This document shows positions 33,673-42,323 of a DNA stretch of 64,000 nt, one piece after another. Position 1 is the first letter of the stretch. Every line of letters starts with the position of its first letter. The position numbers were made by a program, and so were the translations under genes. This DNA is from JBCBKU01 sp038521345 (GTDB taxonomy: Bacteria; Pseudomonadota; Alphaproteobacteria; Rhodobacterales; Rhodobacteraceae), in the NCBI GenBank assembly GCA_038521345.1, contig JBCBKU010000004.1, positions 1 to 64,000 on the forward strand, written 5' to 3'. The notes beneath the pieces were generated by a model, which searched no databases, was not told where the DNA came from, and saw only the letters and a program-made list of their open reading frames with translations.

Positions 33673-35009
33673 CCGTTGGCGAGGCGCGTGACCGCCGACC
33701 GTGCATCACGAGACAGTTGCACCGCGTCGATCGTCAGAAGCTGGCCGTCGGCGACAATGCGACGGCCCTCGACAAAAAGATCGCGCACATGGTCGGGGCC
33801 GGCGAGGACCAAAGCGGCCGGATCCCAGCTTCCGGCACTGGCAAGGCCCGCCACATCCCAAACGGCAAGATCGGCACGGTAGCCCGGAGCGATCTGGCCG
33901 ACATCGTCACGTCCAAGAACGGCGGCCCCCCCGCGCGTGGCAATCTCGAGTGCTTCGCGGGCGCCCATCGCATCTGCACCCCTCTCTAGTCGCTGCAAGA
34001 GCATAGCCTGGCGCGCCTCGGCCATAAGACTTGCGCGGTCATTGGACGCCGAACCGTCGACACCGAGACCCACATGAACACCGGCGTCACGCATGTCCCT
34101 CACCGGCGCGATCCCGGATCCGAGCCGCCCGTTGGAACAGGGGCAATGGGCGACACCGGTCCCCGTTCTGGCAAAAAGCGAAATCTCGGCCGGATCGAGC
34201 CGAACGCAGTGGGCGTGCCAGACATCGTCACCAACCCAGCCGAGTTCTTGGGCATAATCCCCCGGCCGGCACCCGAACATTGCTTCGGAATAGGCGATGT
34301 CTTCGACGTTTTCGGCCAGATGGGTGTGAAGGCGAACGCCAAGATCCCGCGCCAGCAAAGCGCTGTCGCGCATCAGGCCCTGACTGACTGAGAAGGGAGA
34401 GCACGGCGCCAGCCCCACGCGCACCATGGCCCCGGGGGCCGGATCGTGAAAGCTGCGCACCACCCGCTCCATATCGGCAAGGATCGCGGCCTCGTCCTCG
34501 ACCAGCGCGTCAGGAGGCAATCCCCCCGCGCTTTCGCCAATCGACATCGCCCCCCGCGTGGCATGAAAGCGCATTCCGACATGCCCGGCGGCTTCAATCG
34601 TGTCGTCAAGCCGTGCGCCATTCGGAAAAAGGTAAAGATGATCCGAACTTGTGGTGCATCCCGAAAGCGCAAGCTCGGCCAGGCCAAGCTGGGTCGAAAG
34701 ACGGATTTCTTCGGGACCCATGCGCGCCCAGATCGGGTAAAGCGCACGCAGCCAACCGAACAACAGCGCATCCTGTCCGGCGGGAACGGCCCGGGTAAGG
34801 GTCTGGAACAGGTGGTGATGGGTGTTGATCAGGCCCGGCGTGACCACGGTGCCCGAGGCATCGAAGATGGTGGCACCGGCGGTGTCCAGTCCCTGTCCGA
34901 CCGCCGCGATTGCGCCGTCGACAACGCGCACATCGCCGCCCGCGATTTCACGGCGGTCGGCGTCCATGGTCAGCACCATGTCGGCACCTCGGAGCAACAG
35001 CGATGTCAT
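33669..35009 (-). CDS. 8-oxoguanine deaminase
   Basis: A 446-residue amidohydrolase of the 8-oxoguanine deaminase group within the Atz/Trz family, which makes uric acid from 8-oxoguanine. Metal ligands and landmarks are GLINTHHHLFQTLTRA, MRFHATRGAMSIGES, HTHLAENVED, WHAHCVRLDP and VGLGVDGSASND. The ATG at 35009 is preferred over 93 bases of upstream in-frame sequence, because it overlaps the stop of the phosphatase gene (ATGA) and gives the normal family N-terminus. It converges on guaD with overlapping stops. AtzB-like relatives act on s-triazines, so the substrate should be tested. Confidence 0.88.
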   Translation of the reverse strand: MTSLLLRGADMVLTMDADRREIAGGDVRVVDGAIAAVGQGLDTAGATIFDASGTVVTPGLINTHHHLFQTLTRAVPAGQDALLFGWLRALYPIWARMGPEEIRLSTQLGLAELALSGCTTSSDHLYLFPNGARLDDTIEAAGHVGMRFHATRGAMSIGESAGGLPPDALVEDEAAILADMERVVRSFHDPAPGAMVRVGLAPCSPFSVSQGLMRDSALLARDLGVRLHTHLAENVEDIAYSEAMFGCRPGDYAQELGWVGDDVWHAHCVRLDPAEISLFARTGTGVAHCPCSNGRLGSGIAPVRDMRDAGVHVGLGVDGSASNDRASLMAEARQAMLLQRLERGADAMGAREALEIATRGGAAVLGRDDVGQIAPGYRADLAVWDVAGLASAGSWDPAALVLAGPDHVRDLFVEGRRIVADGQLLTIDAVQLSRDARSAVTRLANG

Positions 35010-35824
35010 GCGCTCTGCAACAGTTCGAGCGCCTTGGCATGGATCGCCGGATTTGCCGCCGCAAGCGCCCTGCCGCCAGCGGCAACCGATCCCCCTTCCC
35101 AATTGGTGACCACGCCGCCGGCGGCCTCGATCACCGCGATCGGCGCTTGAATATCATAAGCAGCAAGACCGGCTTCGATCACGAGATCCACCTGCCCGGC
35201 TGCCAAAAGCGCATAACCATAGCAATCAAGACCATAGCGGACGAGCCTGACCTTGTCCGCGACCCTGCGAAAGGCCGTATGCTCTTCCGGTGAACCGATT
35301 TCCGGGAATGTCGTCAGAAGGGTCGCGTCCATGAGTGACGTCGTCGCCGTTGTCTCAAGCGGCGCCACCCCCATCGGACCCTCGACCTGCGCAACACCGA
35401 AACCACCTTCGAAGCGCTCGCCGATATAGGGCTGATCGATCAGCCCGTAGATCGGTCGCGTGCCGTTATGGATCGAGATCAACACGCCCCATGTCGGCGT
35501 TCCGCTTACGAAGCCCCGGGTGCCGTCGACCGGATCGAGGACCCAGGTTAGCCCGGATCTCCCTTCCGCGGATCCGTATTCCTCTCCGAGAATTCCATCA
35601 TCGGGACGGTAATCGGCCAGAAGCGCCCGCATCGCACGCTCTGCGCCGCGGTCGGCTTCGGTCACGGGGTCAAAGTCCGCCGCCTTGCTTTCGGTCTGCA
35701 GATCGCGCGCCCGGAAGTGGCGCAAGGTTTCGGTCCGCGCCGCCTCGGCCAGGCGGTGGGCGGTGGCGCGCAGTTCTGCCTGCGTCGAGAGATCGATGTC
35801 CGTCACACGTTCGGGCTTACACAT
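35006..35824 (-). CDS. Inositol monophosphatase-family phosphatase (HisN-like)
   Basis: A 272-residue lithium-sensitive phosphatase of the IMPase family. Magnesium-binding motifs are ILGEEYG (Glu) and WVLDPVDGTRGF, with the second site at AAYDIQAPIAVIEAAGG. The TRGF and the C-terminal DIQAPIAVIEAAGGVVTNW match the histidinol-phosphate phosphatase branch (HisN). The GTG at 35806 would give a shorter, more usual start (VTDIDLS). It is co-translated with the 8-oxoguanine deaminase through an ATGA overlap, although no other histidine gene is near, so the substrate could be something else. Confidence 0.85.
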   Translation of the reverse strand: MCKPERVTDIDLSTQAELRATAHRLAEAARTETLRHFRARDLQTESKAADFDPVTEADRGAERAMRALLADYRPDDGILGEEYGSAEGRSGLTWVLDPVDGTRGFVSGTPTWGVLISIHNGTRPIYGLIDQPYIGERFEGGFGVAQVEGPMGVAPLETTATTSLMDATLLTTFPEIGSPEEHTAFRRVADKVRLVRYGLDCYGYALLAAGQVDLVIEAGLAAYDIQAPIAVIEAAGGVVTNWEGGSVAAGGRALAAANPAIHAKALELLQSA

Positions 35825-35836
35825 GTGCCGCGGAAA

Positions 35837-35868
35837 CGAAAAGCGCCCCGCGACAGGTCGGGGGCGTC
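35837..35868 (-). terminator. Rho-independent terminator for the XRE regulator gene
   Basis: On the minus strand a stem of CGCCCCCGA against TCGCGGGGCG with a short loop is followed by CTTTTCGTTT. It starts about 60 bases after the XRE regulator stop. The stem is slightly imperfect. Confidence 0.6.
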
Positions 35869-35928
35869 TCGTTCATCTCGTCAGCTGTCGCGGTCTGAAT
35901 TCGGTGCGATGGGCCGGTCAAGGGGCTT

Positions 35929-36294
35929 TCAGGCGACTTCGCTCAAAACCCGAGCAAGTTCGAATAACCTCCGGCGCTGCGTTTCGGGAATCGCGTAATA
36001 CGAGCGGATCAATTCCAGCGCTTCCTTGTCGGCCATGATGTCTCCGGGCACCGATTCCGGCGTTGCGGCTTTGTCTCCGTCCAGTCCTTCGAAGAAAAAA
36101 CTCACCGGAACACCAAGAGCCTCGGAAATGTCCCAGAGCCGGCTTGCCGAAACGCGATTCATGCCAGTTTCGTACTTCTGGATCTGTTGGAATTTGATAC
36201 CGACTTTCTCGGCCAGTTGCTGCTGCGTCATGCCGACCATCCAACGACGATGCCGCACACGCTTTCCAACGTGTACATCTACCGGATGTTTCAT
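35929..36294 (-). CDS. XRE-family helix-turn-helix regulator
   Basis: A 121-residue regulator. The Cro/C1-type helix-turn-helix covers about residues 9-65: VGKRVRHRRWMVGMTQQQLA followed by VGIKFQQIQKYETGMNRVSASRLWDIS. The C-terminal third (SYYAIPETQRRRLFELARVL) is helical and may dimerise. Such single-domain proteins are common chromosomal regulators in Rhodobacterales. No ligand-binding domain is present. Its target is not known; the 335-base AT-richer region upstream, with repeated GCATTAACG, may contain its own site. Confidence 0.88.
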   Translation of the reverse strand: MKHPVDVHVGKRVRHRRWMVGMTQQQLAEKVGIKFQQIQKYETGMNRVSASRLWDISEALGVPVSFFFEGLDGDKAATPESVPGDIMADKEALELIRSYYAIPETQRRRLFELARVLSEVA

Positions 36295-36629
36295 GACACT
36301 GCTCCCAAGTTATGCATTAACGTCAGTAGAGATGCTAAACCGGTTCGATTTCAACAACCTGTCCTTTTCGACAGTAACTCATCGTGCAAGGTTCGCACCA
36401 GACTGTTTCCTTAGCATTAACGCGCGCTTACACGTTTCAGGCGAGTTCTTTCACCGCGGGAAATAAATTGTATTGTGTATACCATGGTATCCTCCCCGCG
36501 ATTCTTTCACAAATCAATCAGTCGCGAGCACCGCCACCGACCAAGATGTTCAGAACGTTACCCGAATGCCTGCCAAGCAGCGAAGTTCCGAGTTTGTCCG
36601 CAAACCGGCCGGAATGCGGGACGCCTCGG
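36295..36629. other. AT-richer intergenic region between XRE and quinone oxidoreductase genes
   Basis: This 335-base stretch has visibly lower GC than its surroundings. It contains GCATTAACG twice in direct orientation (36314-36322 and 36414-36422), a perfect 12-base palindrome ATACCATGGTAT (36479-36490) and an open frame that continues into the downstream oxidoreductase but shows no protein-family similarity I recognise. It probably holds promoters for both divergent genes. No RNA gene is apparent. Confidence 0.5.
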
Positions 36630-37601
36630 ATGAAATCGTTAACGGTGGCAGCTTTTGACCGTGTACGTATCGTGAATGATGCTACACGGCCAAAGCCAAA
36701 ATCGGGAGAGATTCTCGTCAAGGTTGAAGCTTGTGCGCTGAATTTCGCCGATGCGCTCATGATAGCCGGTCGCTATCAAGACACACCGCCGCTCCCGTTC
36801 ACTCCCGGGCTAGAGTTCGCGGGGCGTGTCGAAGCCATTGGCGCGGATGTGACTGCGCCGGTTCCGGGCACGCGGGTCGCGGCCTTTGCCGGGGCCGGCG
36901 GCTTGGCCGAATATGCTGTCGTCCCGGCGGACCGGACCATTCCCATTCCCGAGGATATGCCTTGGGAGATCGCCGCCGGATTCCTCGTGGCCTACGGAAC
37001 CAGCCACCTTGCGCTGGCGCGCCGCGCGCGGCTCGTCAGAGACGAAACGCTGGTTGTTCTGGGTGCGGCAGGTGGCGTTGGACTGACAGCGGTCGAGATC
37101 GGCCGGGTCATGGGTGCGCGGGTCATCGGCGTCGCGCGTGGGGCCTCACGAGGGCAAACCGTTCGAGATGCAGGCGCCGATTTGGTTCTCGACCCGACGA
37201 ACTGCGACCTGCGCACAACGCTCAAAGCAGAAGGCGGTGCGGATGTCCTCTACGACCCAGTCGGTGGCGAGGCTTTCGACGCGGCGTTCCGCGCCATGCG
37301 ACCCGAGGGCCGAATCCTCGTGATCGGCTTCGCCAGCGGACGTGTGCCGGAACCGAAGCTCAATCATCTGATGGTCAAGAACATCGACCTGATCGGCGTC
37401 AACTGGGGTGCCTACGGGCGAATTCGTCCCGCGGCCATGCGCTCAAGCCTCGCGACCCTTCTTGAGTGGTGGGACACGGGCCGCCTTTGCCCGACGCCAC
37501 CGGAAATTCTGCCATTTGACCGCGCACCCGAAGGCATCGAGCGGCTCGGCGCGCGCCAGGTCACCGGCAAGATCGTCATTCGGATGACGGACGCGCCCTA
37601 G
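36630..37601 (+). CDS. NADPH:quinone oxidoreductase-type medium-chain dehydrogenase
   Basis: A 323-residue MDR-superfamily protein of the quinone oxidoreductase (QOR/zeta-crystallin) branch. It lacks the zinc ligands of alcohol dehydrogenases. The substrate domain has ALNFADALMIAGRYQ and FTPGLEFAGRVEAIG; the cofactor domain has VVLGAAGGVGLTAVEIGRVMGARVIG, with its Rossmann AAGGVG core. The frame is open upstream to 36384, with ATGs at 36546 and 36384. I chose 36630 because the protein family begins a few residues before VRIVND. It shares a CTAG stop overlap with the LysR gene and may be its target. Confidence 0.85.
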   Translation: MKSLTVAAFDRVRIVNDATRPKPKSGEILVKVEACALNFADALMIAGRYQDTPPLPFTPGLEFAGRVEAIGADVTAPVPGTRVAAFAGAGGLAEYAVVPADRTIPIPEDMPWEIAAGFLVAYGTSHLALARRARLVRDETLVVLGAAGGVGLTAVEIGRVMGARVIGVARGASRGQTVRDAGADLVLDPTNCDLRTTLKAEGGADVLYDPVGGEAFDAAFRAMRPEGRILVIGFASGRVPEPKLNHLMVKNIDLIGVNWGAYGRIRPAAMRSSLATLLEWWDTGRLCPTPPEILPFDRAPEGIERLGARQVTGKIVIRMTDAP

Positions 37602-38452
37602 ACCGCCAAGTAGGATTGCCGAATCAGCGCCGCGAGGCTGTCGACCACCGGTCCTGCGGCGGGATCGGCCTGATAAAGGTTGATCTTCTTCGTCATCAGG
37701 TCCGGCAGCGCGCCACCGTGCTGGATGGTTTCCACGTAAGGCGGATTCGTACCCTCAATCACGGCATGCACGGCAAGATCCGCTGTGACCGATGCCTCGA
37801 TCGTACGGGTGGAGTCGGATTCAACGCCCATCTCCCAAGGAATGCCCGCCTCATCGAGGGCCCGCTGCACGCCCAGCCGGAAGATACAGGTCTGCTCGAA
37901 CGCCAGCCGAAGCGGACGTTGCCGCCATGCAGTCCCGCCCGGCGCCCCGATCCAGACGAGCGATTTCTCGGTCAGCGTTTCGCCGCCTGCATCCAGACCA
38001 TCCTCGGTCGTCAGGATCAAATCGCACTCGCCCCGCGAGAACAACGTTTTCAGCCGCTTCGTGTACGACGACAGAAGCTGGACCTTCACGCGCGGGAAAT
38101 CTGCATGGAACTGCTGCAGCACCCGCGGGATTGCGGGGTAGACGATGTCATGAGGCACCCCAAGGACCACTTCGCCCTCGTAGGCCGAGCCTGTCATACG
38201 GGTGAACACCTCGTCATTCAGATCAAGCATGCGGCGCGCATAGCTCAAAAGCAGCTCGCCAGCCGATGTCAGTCCGACCGCACGCTGCGACCGATCAAGA
38301 AGCGAAGTCCCAAGGCTTTCTTCGAGACGCTTCAACTGCATCGACACCGCCGATTGGGTGACATGCAGAAACCCGGCAGCCTTGGTGACCCCACCGGTCT
38401 CCGCAACCGCCACGAATGAGCGAAGCGCCGTCATGTCCATATTTCTTGGCAT
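37598..38452 (-). CDS. LysR-family transcriptional regulator
   Basis: A 284-residue regulator with an N-terminal winged helix (MTALRSFVAVAETGGVTKAA and QSAVSMQLKRLEESLG) and a C-terminal periplasmic-binding-like effector domain from about residue 90. The true start may be MDMTALRS, four codons in. It ends in CTAG shared with the convergent oxidoreductase, and it is divergent from a DUF1127 gene 124 bases away. Its co-inducer and target are not known; the oxidoreductase is convergent, so it would not share a promoter. Confidence 0.92.
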   Translation of the reverse strand: MPRNMDMTALRSFVAVAETGGVTKAAGFLHVTQSAVSMQLKRLEESLGTSLLDRSQRAVGLTSAGELLLSYARRMLDLNDEVFTRMTGSAYEGEVVLGVPHDIVYPAIPRVLQQFHADFPRVKVQLLSSYTKRLKTLFSRGECDLILTTEDGLDAGGETLTEKSLVWIGAPGGTAWRQRPLRLAFEQTCIFRLGVQRALDEAGIPWEMGVESDSTRTIEASVTADLAVHAVIEGTNPPYVETIQHGGALPDLMTKKINLYQADPAAGPVVDSLAALIRQSYLAV

Positions 38453-38576
38453 ATCACGATCCTTGATGGTTCACGTCAAAAACATTCGTTTTGCATATAG
38501 ACCATATTGCTCCATATCCATCAACATCAATGATCTGACACTGCCCGATCTTCACGATTTGGAAAGGAACCAACCC

Positions 38577-38795
38577 ATGACTGGAATTGTCCGCACTGCC
38601 CCTCGCTATGCTGGCTCGGCCGTCACGCCGGGCCTTGTCAGCCGCCTTCTGACCGCGCTGTCGATCTGGCGCGAGCGCACCCATCTCAATCAGCTCGATG
38701 CGCACCTTCTGCGCGACATCGGCTACGACCGGAAAGCCGCGGATCTCGAGTCGCGCCGGTCGGTCTGGGATGCCCCGGAGCGCTGGCAGCGTTAA
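38577..38795 (+). CDS. DUF1127 small basic protein
   Basis: A 72-residue protein with the C-terminal YjiS/DUF1127 motif (LDAHLLRDIGYDRKAADLES). Such arginine-rich proteins in alphaproteobacteria have been linked to RNA turnover, phosphate or growth-phase control. The ATG is preceded by a strong GGAAAGGA ribosome site. The frame is open earlier, but the upstream residues are not part of the family. It is divergent from the LysR gene and followed by a hairpin at 38832-38867. Confidence 0.88.
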   Translation: MTGIVRTAPRYAGSAVTPGLVSRLLTALSIWRERTHLNQLDAHLLRDIGYDRKAADLESRRSVWDAPERWQR

Positions 38796-38831
38796 CCCTG
38801 ACCCGAAACCTGACTGTTTCCATCATGATGC

Positions 38832-38867
38832 GGCGGAACGCGCCTTGAATTGACGGCGCGTCCCGCC
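38832..38867 (+). terminator. Long hairpin between DUF1127 and BAX-inhibitor genes
   Basis: Thirteen-base arms (GGCGGAACGCGCC and GGCGCGTCCCGCC) pair with one mismatch around a ten-base loop. The following AATATTGC is not a T tract, so termination is likely only partial or Rho-helped. It lies 36 bases after the DUF1127 stop. Confidence 0.5.
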
Positions 38868-38931
38868 AATATTGCTTGCAAGTGTTGCGGGATTTCCCCG
38901 CAGCCAGTCAGGGATCAGGTTGGAGGCTTTC

Positions 38932-39714
38932 ATGGCTGACTTTCAGACGGCCCGTGCGCAAGTCGGAACCCGCACGGCCGCCGAAATTGACGAGGGCCTT
39001 CGCGCCCATATGAACAAGGTCTACGGCACGATGTCCGTGGGCATGCTTATTACGGCACTGGCCGCTTGGGCGATCGCGGGTCTCACGACCACGACCGACC
39101 CGTCGTTGGCCGCCGCACAACTGCCGAATGGCACGTTCCTCAACAGCTTCGGCACGTTGATCTACGCATCGCCGTTGCGCTGGGTCATCATGCTCGCGCC
39201 GCTGGCTTTCGTGTTTTTCGGCTGGGGCGCGCTTCTACGGAACGCTTCGGCGGGCATGGTGCAGCTGGCCTTCTTCGCCTTCGCCAGCCTTATCGGTCTG
39301 TCGCTGAGCTCGATCTTCCTGGTCTTCACCGATTTCTCGATCGTGCAGACCTTCCTTGTGACGGCAATCGCCTTCGCCGGCCTCTCGCTTTGGGGCTACA
39401 CCACGAAGAAAGACATCTCGGGCTGGGGATCGTTCCTTATCATGGGCGTGATCGGCCTGATCGTTGCCATGGTGATCAACATCTTTCTGCAGTCGCCGGT
39501 GATGATGTACGCGATCTCGGCAATCGGGATCCTGATTTTCGCAGGCCTGACGGCATGGGAAACGCAGAACATCAAGAACCAGTACGTGGCCCATGCCGCG
39601 CATGGCGATCAAGACTGGCTCGACAAAGCCGCTTATGACGGCGCGCTCGGTCTCTACATCAGCTTCCTCAACATGTTCCAGTTCCTGCTGATGTTCATGG
39701 GCCAACAGGAATAA
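38932..39714 (+). CDS. BAX inhibitor-1/YccA-family membrane protein
   Basis: A 260-residue protein with about seven transmembrane helices. Members act as proton-sensitive calcium leak channels (YetJ) or modulate the FtsH protease (YccA). The N-terminus is cytoplasmic and has the Roseobacter-type MADFQTARAQVGTRTAAEIDEG; the last helix ends GLYISFLNMFQFLLMF. The ATG at 38932 has a good GGAGG ribosome site, so the earlier in-frame ATG at 38872 is rejected. A strong terminator follows, so this is probably a one-gene transcript. Confidence 0.93.
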   Translation: MADFQTARAQVGTRTAAEIDEGLRAHMNKVYGTMSVGMLITALAAWAIAGLTTTTDPSLAAAQLPNGTFLNSFGTLIYASPLRWVIMLAPLAFVFFGWGALLRNASAGMVQLAFFAFASLIGLSLSSIFLVFTDFSIVQTFLVTAIAFAGLSLWGYTTKKDISGWGSFLIMGVIGLIVAMVINIFLQSPVMMYAISAIGILIFAGLTAWETQNIKNQYVAHAAHGDQDWLDKAAYDGALGLYISFLNMFQFLLMFMGQQE

Positions 39715-39739
39715 CCGGGTCCGGAATCGGATCTGAGTA

Positions 39740-39770
39740 CGGGCCGGCGAATGCGCCGGCCCGTTTTATT
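39740..39770 (+). terminator. Rho-independent terminator after the BAX-inhibitor gene
   Basis: A perfect GC stem, CGGGCCGGCG and CGCCGGCCCG, with a four-base loop (AATG) is followed by TTTTATT. It starts 26 bases after the TAA of the BAX-inhibitor gene. Confidence 0.9.
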
Positions 39771-39786
39771 CTGGGAGGGGGTGACA

Positions 39787-41100
39787 TCACCTTCGGTGCA
39801 CCTCGTCCATAATCGCCGGATGCGCATGGGTCCGGGCTCCGCCGTGTTCGACCAGATGGGGATCATCCGCGGCAAGGTCGGGATGAGCGTGGGCCACGGC
39901 GGTTTCTTCTCCGGGGGGCCAGGTTCGTTGTGCCAGTGCGACCCCGAGAATGGCCAGAGCCCCAAGCCCCGTCGCAGCCGCGGCCAGACCAAAGGCGGCA
40001 CCCACGTATCCCGCCACGGAATAGGTGATCAGCCACGCTGCATGGCTGGCGGCAAAGTGCGCCGCGAAGATCGCCGGACGGTCCGGCCCGCTGGCAGATC
40101 GGCGTAGAATTCGACCACCCGGGGTCAGCACGGCAGAGTAAAGACCACCGGCCAAGATCATGCCGCCGAGATAAACCGGCCAAGGCGGACCGCCGGTAGC
40201 GACCAGCGCCGCAGCGTAGGCCAGGGTGAGCACCGCCAAAGCGGCGGCGGCCCGCATCATCAGCGTTCGGTCCGCCAGATGGTTCAGCATCGACGGCAAG
40301 GCCAGCGCCACCGCCATGGATCCACCGCCATATAACGCGAGAACCAGCGCAACCGCCTCGCTGGTCTGCGCATATCCTGATTGCACCACAACCACCGTAT
40401 TGACGATGACAAAGGCCCCGGCCGCGGCAGCGGTGAGGTTCAGCGCCAGAAATCCGCGGCAACGCGGCGTGGCAAAGTAGAGGCGAAGCCCGCGCGTTAA
40501 GCGATCGCCAAAAGACCGCGGCGACGCGCCAAGCGCCGGAATGCACGTGCGCAGCACAATGCCAGCTGAAATCAAAAAGCCAGCCACCGTGCCAACGAAC
40601 AGGCTCTCGAAACTGAAGGCCAGCAGGACAGCAGCGGCGATGGCCGGGCTTGCCAGGCTTTCGATGTCGTAGACCATGCGCGACAGCGAAAGCCCCCGGG
40701 TATAGTCTTCTTCTTGCCTCAGGATGTCTGGAATGATCGCCTGAAATGTGGGGGTAAACGTGGCCGACGCCGCCTGCAGGAGGAAGATCGCAACATAGAT
40801 TTGCCAGACGGCGTCGATGAAAAACAGCGACATAGCGGCCCCCGCACGCACGAGGTCCGCCGCCACCAGCACCGCCCGGCGATCAAGGCGGGCGACAACT
40901 GCGCTCGCCACAGGGGCAAGGCCCACATAGGCCACCATCTTGATCACGTACGCCGTTCCAAGCACGGCGCCGGCCGCGTCGCCTGCAAGCTCGTAAGCCA
41001 GCAATCCCAGCGCAACGGTCAAAAGCCCAGTGCCGAGAAGAGCGACAATCTGCGCCGCGAAGAGCCGCGCGAAATCAGGATTGCGGAGTACGCCGAGCAT
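39787..41100 (-). CDS. MFS transporter (EntS-like) with histidine-rich C-terminus
   Basis: A 437-residue major facilitator protein with twelve predicted helices. The N-terminus (NPDFARLFAAQIVALLGTGLL) and the loop VASAVVARLDRRAVLVAADLVRAG fit the MFS_3/EntS exporter group. The last 40 residues are unusual for the family: HAHPDLAADDPHLVEHGG and THAHPAIMDEVHRR, with seven or more histidines, suggesting metal binding by the cytoplasmic tail. Relatives export siderophores, drugs or metal chelates. No ligand can be named from sequence alone. Confidence 0.88.
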   Translation of the reverse strand: MLGVLRNPDFARLFAAQIVALLGTGLLTVALGLLAYELAGDAAGAVLGTAYVIKMVAYVGLAPVASAVVARLDRRAVLVAADLVRAGAAMSLFFIDAVWQIYVAIFLLQAASATFTPTFQAIIPDILRQEEDYTRGLSLSRMVYDIESLASPAIAAAVLLAFSFESLFVGTVAGFLISAGIVLRTCIPALGASPRSFGDRLTRGLRLYFATPRCRGFLALNLTAAAAGAFVIVNTVVVVQSGYAQTSEAVALVLALYGGGSMAVALALPSMLNHLADRTLMMRAAAALAVLTLAYAAALVATGGPPWPVYLGGMILAGGLYSAVLTPGGRILRRSASGPDRPAIFAAHFAASHAAWLITYSVAGYVGAAFGLAAAATGLGALAILGVALAQRTWPPGEETAVAHAHPDLAADDPHLVEHGGARTHAHPAIMDEVHRR

Positions 41101-41161
41101 GAACGAAGCTTAGGGCATTCGGGCGCCATTGGGAGTGCCCGCATCGAGAAGGAGCGGCCAA

Positions 41162-41626
41162 ATGCCCAAATGGTCGGAAGCGGACGTAACGCCGAAACAC
41201 GATGATGGAGTATGCGGACCTGTAAAATTCTACCCGTTCAGCGATGCGGGCGGGCTGACCCAGTTTGGCGCCGCACTTGAGATCTTGCCGCCCGGTTCGC
41301 GTTCGTCGATCAAACACTGGCACGCCACCGAAGACGAGTTGGTCTATGTCGTTGAGGGGCACCTGACCCTGCACGAAGGTGATCAGTCCTTTCCCATGGG
41401 ACCTGGCGACACCGCCACCTTCAAGGCCGGCGCAACCCGAGGCCACTGTCTTGAGAACACCGGCAACATGCCCGCGCGCTACTTGATCGTCGGCACTCGG
41501 AATGCGGCCGATATCATCACATATCCCGACCATGACAGGGTTCTAACCCGTGACGCCTCTGGCGCAGAACGCTGGACTGACACCACCGGGCAACCCGCCC
41601 GCAACCCGTATGCCGGGAAAGGCTGA
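41162..41626 (+). CDS. Cupin-domain protein
   Basis: A 154-residue single cupin. The metal-binding motifs are HWHATEDELVYVVEGHL (His, His, Glu) and the second-strand FKAGATRGHCLENTG (His). The ATG at 41162 has an AAGGAG ribosome site. The protein may be a dioxygenase, isomerase or sugar/phenolic enzyme; the family is too broad to say more. It is divergent from the MFS exporter (61 bases between) and may act with it. Confidence 0.85.
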   Translation: MPKWSEADVTPKHDDGVCGPVKFYPFSDAGGLTQFGAALEILPPGSRSSIKHWHATEDELVYVVEGHLTLHEGDQSFPMGPGDTATFKAGATRGHCLENTGNMPARYLIVGTRNAADIITYPDHDRVLTRDASGAERWTDTTGQPARNPYAGKG

Positions 41627-41665
41627 ACGTCGGCGGCGAAGAGTGGTGCGCGCCCCACCCCGCGT

Positions 41666-42286
41666 CTAGCGCTCCAGCGCGCCCTTTCCCGCAAGGATCT
41701 TGTCACGGAATCCGGCGATGCGGGCATGCCGCGTCTCGGGCTTCTTGGCGGACCGCAGGTTGATGACATAACTTGTTCGCCGACCGGGCGTCAGGCGATC
41801 GAAGGCCTCGGACAGCTCGGGATCGGCGGCCAAGCCTTCGACCAGTTCCTCGGGAAGGTCCAGATCCTCGGTGGCTTTCGGCTCGCGGAGACCCGCCTGA
41901 GCATAGCCCATGGCTTCATCAAGATAGGCGCGAATGGTCGCCTCTTGCCGAACCACGCCATCGTTCGACACGAAGCGGATCATGTCAGGATACCGGGTGT
42001 TCGGTCCCTGCCGCTCAAGGATTCCCTCCGGATCCTTAAGAAGACCGGCGTCGAAAAAACTCATGCGAAAATCGGATCGAAACGCGCCAAGAATGGCAAC
42101 GTTCCGACCCGCATGCATGTAGCAGGGATGCCCCCACTTCACCGTTTCCTCGAGGCCCAAGTCCACGCAGATCCGACGCAGGTCTGTCAGGCCCTCGACC
42201 CAGCGCTGCGTCGAGCATTCGGGCGTCGCAAAGCGCGCGCAACGCCCGCAGCCCCTGAGAAAGTAGTCGTCGATCTCGGTGATCAT
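41666..42286 (-). CDS. YdeI/OmpD-associated family protein
   Basis: A 206-residue cytoplasmic protein with an N-terminal DUF1801-type domain (ETVKWGHPCYMHAGRNVAILGAFRSDFRMSFFDAG) and a C-terminal bacteriocin-protection (YdeI) region containing the DLPEELVEGLAADPELSEAFDRLTPGRRTSYV stretch; the core PGRRTSYVINL is diagnostic. The family name comes from an association with OmpD in Salmonella, but the biochemical role is unknown. It faces the cupin gene and is followed upstream by the GNAT gene. Confidence 0.88.
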   Translation of the reverse strand: MITEIDDYFLRGCGRCARFATPECSTQRWVEGLTDLRRICVDLGLEETVKWGHPCYMHAGRNVAILGAFRSDFRMSFFDAGLLKDPEGILERQGPNTRYPDMIRFVSNDGVVRQEATIRAYLDEAMGYAQAGLREPKATEDLDLPEELVEGLAADPELSEAFDRLTPGRRTSYVINLRSAKKPETRHARIAGFRDKILAGKGALER

Positions 42287-42323
42287 CCTGCGCCCGGCTC
42301 ATCCACGATTGGCCAAAAGGGTA

